Source: Voacanga thouarsii
Taxonomy: Eukaryota > Streptophyta > Magnoliopsida > Gentianales > Apocynaceae
NCBI GenBank assembly: GCA_026120185.1
Contig: JANUWF010001101.1
Location: 2,418,001 to 2,482,000, forward strand
Reading direction: 5' to 3'
DNA length: 64,000 bases
In this document: piece after piece, positions 55,895-64,000 of the stretch
How positions within the stretch are numbered: the first letter of the stretch is position 1
How the letters are laid out: each line of letters opens with the position of its first letter
Program-made: the position numbers and the translations under genes
Notes under the pieces: model-generated
What the model was told of the DNA's origin: nothing
Seen by the model: the letters and a program-made list of their open reading frames with translations, nothing else
The model's database searches: none

Positions 55895-58745
55895 TCAAGT
55901 AAAAAACTTGAAATTTTCCAAGTCTTGTTGAAGTTCCACCAAGTATTCTCTTATATTCTTCAGGTTGGCTTCATCATCTTCATTTACTTTAGGGGCATTT
56001 TGGAGTAAAACAAGCACTTCCTTGAGAGACAAATAAGTGGACTCTACTTCTAAAAACTGCCTGTTATTTTCCTTAAAAGCAGTTACATATTTTCTCTTCT
56101 CTTTCTTTAAGCATTTGAGCTTCCTTTTGAGAGTAGTAATATTGGCTTTAACTCGTTGTGAGTTGGCCTTACTTTCTTCTACTTGACTTGTGAGGTCACA
56201 CTTTTTAGCTTTAACACTACCCATGTGTTTGGCTAGCAGCGGAAAGTAATTGGGCATGAAACTCCTTTGAGGCTTTTTCCGAAGAGATGGATCTAGCATT
56301 GTCAAATTCACTTGCTTTAGTAAAGAAAGACCTCAAGAGATTATCCAATGATGACAAGTCAACAATAAGATCCTTGTTCAATTCTTTAAGGATATAGCAA
56401 GCTTGATCCTCAAGTGAAGAGACTTGCTCGATAGGCGTTTGTTGAATCTTTTAATAAAATTGCTTCCATACTTCCATGACAAACTTCTTTTTGTAACTTG
56501 ACATTAGGGACTTTCCCGAGAAAGTAGAGATGGCTGAACAATGTTGATGAGCTACTACTTTAGATGTCAAATCCTTATGTTGAGAGTAAGAGATGTCCTT
56601 AAAACCATCTTGCTTTGAGCAATAAGAATTATTGATTGAGCCTGGAGAATAAGCATCCTCATCAAGGGCTACAGCATTGTCCACCTAATGAAGAAGAATA
56701 GCAAAGAAACTGAGTCAAATGAAAAGAAAAGAGGAACAAAAAAAAAAAAAAGGGAAACCAGTTTTACCTTGTCCTTAAAGGTCTCTTGGTGCTTGGACTC
56801 TTAGTTTAAAATTGCAGTTGCTGCCTTCGTTTTCTTCCAACAACGATCTCTACTACCAGAACTGGCTTTTTCAATTCAATTCAACTCCTTTCGTTTTGAA
56901 GATGATGAAAGTTTCTCTGTAACTAAGTTATGATTCGAAGAAGAACGTATATCATGTCTTGAAGAATTTTCTAACTCCTTTGAAGCATTGAGAGTGGTAG
57001 TATCTGGATGAAGTTTCTTTTCGGAGTAAGGCAAGTTCTCTATTTTCTTAAATGCAGATTTTTGGGAATTCAACATCGAAATGTGATCTTCAAGAAAGGT
57101 TCCATGCACTTGTTCCCACTATGCTTTATACTCTGGAGTATAGCGCTTTTTTATGCTATAAGGAGTGACTGAAAATGTTACTTTGGCCATTGTTTCGCGA
57201 AGCGTGCATCTTACTCAAAGATGTAAGCCATCTATTAAGGCGGTCTTACGGCTGGAAATCTCAAAGTAGCCTGAGATATCTTGCAAAAATCTAAATTTGC
57301 GACTAAAGCGATATGGGCTATAAGGTTCAATAATGAAGTGATCATCCTTTCACAAAGTAAGAAGACTTGAACGAAGGCTCAAGGAGTAAAGTTGTTCCTC
57401 CAAAGGGACTGCCTCATTATCAACAAAGTCATGTTTTTTATGCCTGGTAAGGATGTTCGTGGCCCAAATAATGATCTTACCTCTATAAATCCACTTGCGA
57501 GCTTCATCTTCACTAAAGTACCTTCTACTACTTTCACCAGAATACCTCGCCATTGGAGGGCTGTTTAAGCCTTAAGAGACTTCATAGTGAGTTTTGAAGA
57601 AGTGTGCAAACCATCCATATATATAGTGAGTTAGGAAGATAGATTTCTCCTCACTGGGACGTTGATAGTTGGAAATACGATTCAATCCTCTATAAATTCT
57701 GGTCAAGACGGGAATAATTAAACTAACTCATTCCCTGTACACCATCAAACTTGTCATTTTGAAGGTACTTGGACGAATGATATCTACTTCTTCATTAGGT
57801 AAGACAAAGATGCAAAGCCAACATGATAAAAAAGCTGCAAGGAATGTTTGATCTTTGTTATGGCTTATAATGCCCAACTTTGAAAACAAAGCTTCTTCTT
57901 CAGATGTCCATGTAATATGAGGTGGGATAAATCCACATGGATTGTCAGTAAACTTAGGGCGTGATCTCCTTTCTTCCTTTGGAGGAGGCGTTGTATACTT
58001 TGTTGCTCTTTTGAACCAAAAGTCGAGCCACTTATTGATGGAGACACCAGAGTTATTGTTGTCCTTTTTGATCAAGTGATATGCATGCAGGAGATGTTCA
58101 CAACCCCTTGGAAGGAATCGCTTGCCATCATGGTCCACGCCTATGAGTTCCACAGCATGAGGAACAACTTCTTCGTACTGAGTTCCAAGTATTGGTAAGC
58201 ATCCAAGTTCATGCAAGTCCCAAAGTGAAATGGACACTTTGCCAGTTGATGTTAAGAGCGTGTTGGTGAGAGGACACCAAGTTTCGCAAAAGGCTTTGAG
58301 AACCTTAGGGTTGCAATCATATGTAAAAAGTGATGCATAGATAGCCTCATAGATCTTTGTAGATGCATAGACAGCCTCATAGATCTTTGCAGATCTTAAG
58401 TGTCCTTCGCAATGGCTTAAAACATTGTGTGCCCACTCTCAATATCTCTTTCTAAAGCAAAACATGCCCAAGAAGTTGAGTAGTGAGGTCCATTGCGTCT
58501 CATTTTGAATCATTCGACGTCCAAGTGAGGGTAACACACTGGGATGAGCTTGAAGTTGATGATTTGAGGAAAAAAGAATCCATGCCTTTGAGGAACGAGT
58601 GCATTTGAAGTTGACTTCCATTGACCATTCCTTCACAAGTCATTGGAGTGTTGCCTTGGGTAAAGCCCCTGCATATTTGCTAGATTTTGCCTCATAGACC
58701 GTCAACGTCATTCCATCTTCCGTTGGATCATTTTTGTGGTCATGA
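55895..58745 (-). pseudogene. Antisense plant mobile domain (PMD) gene of the Tat element
   Basis: Minus strand. From about 58745: VYEAKSSKYAG, a stop near 58638 at a Trp position, WSMEVNFKCTRSSKAW, then VLKAFCETWCPLTNTL and SISLWDLHELGCLPILGTQY (the PMD core). FLPRGCEHLLHAYHLI and NKWLDFWFKRATKY follow, and PCGFIPPHITWT, FLSCWLCIFVLP. After a break: ARYSGESSRRYFSEDEA, KFRFLQDISGYF and YKAWWEQVHGTFLEDH. The C-terminus (56311-55895) is a lysine/glutamate-rich coiled coil. The family is the aminotransferase-like plant mobile domain, relatives of MAIN/MAIL1 also carried by Ty3/gypsy elements. Several stops; transcription would oppose pol. Confidence 0.85.
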
Positions 58746-59706
58746 ATGACTAGCAGTTATTAGCCCGATGAAGATTACAAATTTGAAAAGTACACCATAA
58801 TTAGACCTACCCAAAAAAACAATGTTAGTCTAAAAAAAATAAAGAAAAAAAAAATGATTGAGTTTACAAAAAAAAGGGGGTTGAAAAAAAAAAAACTAGT
58901 GTGTAAACAAAAAAAGAAAAAAAAAACAGCTTCGGAAAAAAAGGGGGGTTAGTTTTTGTTTAAACAAAATGTTACTTTAAAAAAAATCGAAAAATTTCAA
59001 ATCCAAAATTGTCGTGGGACAAGCAAAAGAAACAAAAACATCTTCATGCATAGAATGCATAACTTATGCACATGGCCCATAAGGCTATTCTAAATGGAGA
59101 CAAAGGAGACATTGGCAGCTTTCGTGGGAATTGAGATTTTGCTTTGCAAAATGGCAAAAAAGAAAAATAGGGACGAAAATACATGTGATGTGCTGACGTG
59201 GAACTCAAATTGCCAAGTAACAGTTCATTGAAAAAGCACAGGCACTAATTTCGTGCTTAAAAAAAAAAAAAAAGCTTGTTCAAGAATTTATCGAAGAAGA
59301 TGGCCAGAATGTCTGAAACAAGCCCTTAGTGAAGTCTTTTGAATTTGTGTGGAAAGATTGTGAAGATACAAGCCTTTTTATAGGTATTATGGAATGCTTC
59401 TTCCAAATCCTATAAGAATTCTAATTCTTGGTTAAAAGATTTTAATTGAGATTTAAATTTAAATTTAATAAATTTGATTGGTGGATTCAAGAAATATGAT
59501 TCCTCCTCAACTTTGGATTTCAAATCTTTTCATTAATTCCTTATAGAAATAGAAAAGGAATTCTATTTTATTAAGGAACTGAAAGAGACTTTTATAATAA
59601 TTTCTAATTAAATTGATAAATTAATATTATTTTTAAAATACTTGAAGTTTTGTTTCCAAATTCTTTTAACAAAGCATTTTTCCTCAAGCCTTGAAGTGTG
59701 AGTATT
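58746..59706. other. Non-coding region before the 3' LTR, with A-rich low-complexity block
   Basis: 58830-59000 is a run of A-tracts broken by short G runs. It may hold the promoter of the antisense gene. No clear polypurine tract stands right before the LTR (AAGCCTTGAAGTGTGAG precedes it). Confidence 0.5.
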
Positions 59707-60502
59707 TGTAGACAAAGAATTTTGAGAGAAAATTTATTTAATCAAAATGATATATTTTAATCTTGATTAATTAAAATTAATTCATGAATAAATATAATTA
59801 TTCTTGAATTAATATAATTGGGCCATCATTATAAGCCCATTAAATTCAATGGATTATGAAATTGGACTATTAAAATGGTCCATTTTACATTAAATCCAAT
59901 ATATTATGGATTAAATGAAATTGCACTAGACTTTAAAGTTGGACTTTTTAAAAATCTCATAACCCAAATATAATGTGGATTAAATGAGATTGGGCTAAAA
60001 CATAAATTAAGTCCAGATCATCTTAAACCTAAGTCCATTAGGGTTTGTTAGAAGACTTCTTCAAAATCCCACATCGACTATTTATGCTAAAATCAAGGGA
60101 TTTTTGGCCTATAAATAGGGTCTTCCCTCAATGGTTCAAGACACCCCCCCGGCGGATTCTCAAGTTTCAACAAGCTCAATCATTCAAGCTTCATCAAATT
60201 TAAGGTTAAGAATCGTTATTAAATCAATGTTCAGAATCTTCATCAAATTTCAAAGCGTTCATCTTTCTTTGCATCAAATAAGTCTCAAAGACTTAGTAAT
60301 CAAGTATTTGTCATCGTTCGATCCGAGATCAAGCTATTCAGCCATCGAATCAACGTTTTTCAAAAAAAGAAGAATATGAGGACTTATCCTGCAATTTAGG
60401 ACGTTTGTAGAGATTTGTAACCACTTTTCATATTTATTAAATATTTTGTATTTTTCGATATTTTTCTTATCTTATTTGCAGACTTGAAATTTGTCATCTA
60501 TA
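59707..60502 (+). repeat. Tat element 3' LTR
   Basis: 796 bp, starts TGTAGACAAAG and aligns with the 5' LTR throughout. A 22-bp local insertion (AATTATTCTTGAATTAATAT) is at about 59797. The last bases are degenerate (TTGTCATCTATA). Confidence 0.9.
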
Positions 60503-61126
60503 GTAATTTAAATTCAATTAATTCTAGACTTATTTTCTTAACTAACTTGAGAGAGAGGTTGAGTGAAGAACTAAATTAATCAAAAGTTTGTTGATTTCAC
60601 CTACAGATAGGGAAATTAATTGATTTAATATTTTATATCATCTAGAGATAGGGATATTTATTAAAAGAATTGTGTTAATGTATCTTTTAGTTATTTTGGT
60701 GAGATCGAAATATCTACTAATTTAGCTAAAGGATAGTGAAGTTATAACTCGAGAGAGTGTAGATTCTAATTCTTTCCTTCGTGATGCTATAATGGCAATT
60801 GATTGTGATGATTGATAAATTGATCATTGTCATAACTTTAAGAATTTCATTCTAATTACCTACATGTATTTTTATCCTTGATTTTGTAGATAATTTAGTT
60901 AGTCTGTATTTGATTATTTTAATTAATAGGTTAAACATTGGATGGCAAGTAATTAGTGGATAGTTGTTTCTTTAAGATCAATACTCGTTAATGCCTTATA
61001 TTATACTTTACGATGAGTATACTTACTCATATGTGTGGTTTTGGGTTAATATTTTAATTAAAACTTGATTGGAAATGTACTTGAATATGAATGATTTTAT
61101 ATGCCAAAATTGAGCACATCAGTTTG

Positions 61127-62760
61127 ATAATAATTGATTGGACAAAAAATGATAAAATTTAACAAAGAAATAGTAAGTTTCGATCTTATTATATATAGTG
61201 AGAAATTTCAATAAAAATTACATTTTTTTTAATTAAAAAATTTATCTGTTTGACCAATTTAGGTACCAGTGAATCTATAGAAAGTTACTATCCAAATTGG
61301 TACACATTCAGCATACCATTGTCTAACTACGTGTATATAGTTTAGTATTTTGAATTGTAAGATACAAAATCAGGCACTCGTTAAGATGCTTTATAAGTTT
61401 TTAGGGTTACTATGCATAGACAAAAATTAGTTTATTTTGACATTTAAATACTTTGATTTTTGAGAATAAATTCGAAACCAATTAATAGGAAAGGATGAAG
61501 TTATTGGAATTTAAGGAAAATGTGTTATTGAGAAAGAATTTAATGATCGATTATTTCTATTACAAATTAATTATCTATATTTCCTTCTCCCTCCAAGCAT
61601 CGTGGATGAAATTACTTTCTTGAGAAAATTGCAAAATTCATCCATGAACTGTTTTTCCAATTATCTAAATTTTAGGCATCTGTCTATTTGTTTTTAGTTA
61701 TTTTCACTCCTACCGTAGTAGTACGTACTATCTGGCAAGAGTGAGCATATGCCGGTCAAGTACTAATTTTTGTGGGGGGTAAAATAGTCATTTTACTATC
61801 CCTTTTGTTTCAAAACATTTCTAACTTCTTTTAGTTTATAGAATAGTAAAATGATTGTTTTGCCTTTGAAAAATAGGCATTAATTAATATATGCATATTA
61901 CAACTTTGCAAGCCCTTCTATCAAACTTTTGCTCACCATCAATAAAAAGTTTTCCTTTTCCTTCATTTACATCTGAATCAAATGAAAGTTGAGCCTTAAT
62001 CATAGACATTTATGGATTCATTAGATGCGCCATGGATTATTCTTTGGTCTAAATATCGTTCTCTATAATTCAAATTTCTTTTCAATTCAATTAATTTTTC
62101 TCACAAAAATTACAATGCAATTAGTACATCCCAACATTTAGCAAGATCAAATTATAGCTATTGTGAAAACCACATTTCCACTGGAAAATTCCGTCACTTC
62201 TATTCGATTACTTTGTTTCTCTGTGGGAAAGATACTTCTACTGAAAGATGATGAGAATTGATAAGCAAAACCAAACTAAATATGAAGCATATATATATGG
62301 AAAGCTCGGAGAGAATCGGGGATGGCCACTATTTTTTGGCCATAAAAAATGTTAAGTATATACTACCATTTGCTTTTTTCTTTTCCTTTTCCTTTTACAA
62401 GAGAGGACGGGTATTTGTATCAAATCTAAGGCAAATAGTTTGTGTGGTAATTTATAAACTCAAATATCAGTATTACAATCTATTTAGAATAAAAATAAAA
62501 TTATTAATATTTTACAAATAGAATTAGGTTCGGATTTTGTTTAAAAACAAACAAAGCCTAAAATAATTTTTTAAGGCAAATTTACACAAATAGTCCTCAA
62601 TCTATTTTATTTGATGCACATTAGTCCCAAATCCTTTTTTTTTTTTTTATTTTTGAGATCCCCAATCTATATATTTCCTTTTTAAAAAGTCTAATCCACA
62701 CAGTGTATGGCAGAATCTAGCAAAATCCTTCATGCGAGTTGCATGTGGGCATTTTAATGA
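61127..62760. other. Unassigned AT-rich intergenic sequence
   Basis: No repeat, gene or RNA recognised. Small ORFs have no family features. Confidence 0.5.
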
Positions 62761-62789
62761 AGGGCAAATTTGACATAGCACTTAGAGAC

Positions 62790-64000
62790 TTATATCCAAA
62801 TTGGAGCACTCGCAAGCATACTAGATTTCGTTTAGAGTAACAAGGTCATTCCACAAAGATTAGGAATTAAAACTCCTTCCAATTAAATTAATTCTAAATT
62901 GATTTGAAAGAAAACACAGAGTTCAATTTTGTTGTTTATAAAAACTAAGATGAAGTAACTAATATCGACACTTTCTTAGGTAAAGGTTATAATGAGAGAA
63001 GTTAAGGCACATGAATTTACTAGATTAACTATTATATTATCCAATCGACTCGTTATTCTAGAGTGTACTTTATTAGTTAATCAATATCGAGAGTTAACCA
63101 ATAACCTCTTTCAAGGCATATTAATTCTATTCTCTCAAATAACCTAACTATATTTCTATATTGAATTCAACTCAAAGGAATGCATTCAAGAACATGATAT
63201 TATACTGATCACACAAACCATGCAAATATATTTCTATTTCACATGTAATTCGTGGTATAATTACCTGTCCTAATTAACTAAGTTATCTTTTAATTTTCCT
63301 AGTTAAAGTTGAATCAATTTGAATGATGATTAGGCACTAAAATGCTTTAAGTATAATAATCCAACAAAGACTTAGTAACACCCTTCAAACAACGAAATCG
63401 AGAGATAATATAACAATTAAAACCAATTACATCATGGCCTTAGAATAAAAATTTAATACATAATGTAGGAAAAGTTCAAACACAAACTAAGAGAGAAAAT
63501 ATAAGAAAACATCACTGTGTTCCAATATAGTCTCCAACTTTAGTTCACAGATTACCTCCAATAGACTAACAATGAAAACTCCTCTAAAAAATATAGCAAT
63601 GTCCAAGAAAAGTAAAATCCTAATTCTACTCGAAACAAACATCCAAATCCTTCCAAAGAAAGATGTCTTCTTCTTCTGGCCGACAGTTAACCCCCAAAAC
63701 AAAAAACTCTCTTCTCACTCTCCATCATCTTTTTTTTATACCATCTCTTTTTCAACCTCGAGCTGGACAAGGATTGGCCTCCCTCGGATTCGACCCCATG
63801 CTGGAACCAAATCAGTACTCAATCAGGCTTGGGATTTATGCATCACTGAACTAGGCCCTTGATTGATGAATCAAGACCCTAATTCAATTCTCTAACTGGT
63901 GTAGTACCTTTATAAATAACTCTTAAATCCTCCAATTTCATCAATTTTGCATTCTAGTCACTGGAAAAACCAAATAAGCAAAAAGGGAAATAGATTGTCC
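62790..64000 (-). mobile_element. Probable LTR fragment, minus strand, cut by window edge
   Basis: On the minus strand, a TATA-like TTATTTATAAAGG (plus 63908-63920) is followed by LTR-leader-like sequence and then short blocks (AACCAATAACCTCTTTCAA reverse, GATCGAATCC-type) in the same order as in family-A LTRs. Direct identity to family A is low; it may be a relative. The 5' end is outside the window. No primer site is visible near 62790. Confidence 0.4.

Larger units (their letters stand above)
45443..60502 (+). mobile_element. Tat-lineage Ty3/gypsy retrotransposon, 15 kb, decayed
   Basis: The LTRs are TGTAGACA...TGTCTACA (45443-46247) and 59707-60502. The probable target duplication is GTAGT (45438-45442) / GTAAT (60503-60507), one mismatch. 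Order: gag, protease, RT, gypsy RNase H, second RNase H, integrase (the Ty3/gypsy order), then an antisense plant-mobile-domain gene before the 3' LTR. The second RNase H and the extra antisense gene place it in the Tat lineage. A 1991-bp family-B solo LTR sits in the integrase C-terminus. All genes carry stops and shifts. Confidence 0.9.
44635..61121 (+). mobile_element. Solo LTR, family A, split by the Tat-like gypsy element
   Basis: LTR sequence runs 44635-45442 and 60503-61121 and aligns at both ends with the solo LTR at 22119-23570 (TGAGAAGG...start, GAGCACATCA end). Reassembled length is about 1.42 kb. A TATA box (CTTATATAAATA) is at about 45079-45090. Flanks GATTG (44630-44634) and GTTTG (61122-61126) are a 5-bp duplication with one mismatch. 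Much older than the copy in copia B, judging from divergence. Confidence 0.85.

Noticed and set aside
1..64000. tRNA, rRNA or CRISPR features
   Set aside because: Only primer-site complements of tRNA ends were found; no cloverleaf gene, rRNA segment or regularly spaced repeat array was seen by eye.

Overview
This window is nuclear DNA of a plant, most likely a eudicot. It is AT-rich, genes carry GT-AG introns, and it is filled with LTR retrotransposons, hAT and Mutator-like DNA transposons and one plant cell-wall-type gene. No bacterial, organellar or CRISPR features were seen. I could not name the species.

About 85% of the window is transposable elements, many nested inside one another. 1-10,031: tandem and inverted fragments of an Athila-like LTR (family A, tRNA-Asp primer site). 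They include a head-to-head minus-strand gypsy fragment (833-~2030) and a complete hAT transposon (3136-8891, perfect 8-bp target duplication). 10,426-28,185: a decayed minus-strand copia (element C). Its gag gene is split first by a solo LTR of copia family B (14,417-16,192), then by a full family-B copia (16,309-27,303, TSD TATAG), which is itself split by a solo family-A LTR (22,119-23,570, TSD AGGAG). Element C inserted into exon 1 of a citrate-binding-protein-like gene, leaving only the promoter and first codons (28,186-28,413).

29,035-37,476: a Mutator-like element with about 190-bp terminal inverted repeats and a perfect 9-bp TSD. It carries a FAR1-type transposase reading rightward and, facing it from the other end, a small intact ORF with an RNase H1/viroplasmin N-terminal hybrid-binding domain. 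This convergent two-gene layout recalls MuDR and is the best candidate for something undescribed. 38,217-38,355: a degenerate histone H2B N-terminus. 39,449-40,843: the only apparently intact host gene, a two-exon citrate-binding-protein-like gene on the minus strand.

41,443-43,312: another solo family-B LTR. 44,635-61,121: a solo family-A LTR split by a 15-kb Tat-lineage Ty3/gypsy element (45,443-60,502). That element has two RNase H domains, an antisense plant-mobile-domain gene between pol and the 3' LTR, and its own inserted family-B solo LTR (52,950-54,940). The last 1.2 kb looks like a further minus-strand LTR. All retrotransposon reading frames are broken by stops and frameshifts. The hAT and MULE transposases keep their catalytic motifs but are each broken by one or two frameshifts or stops.
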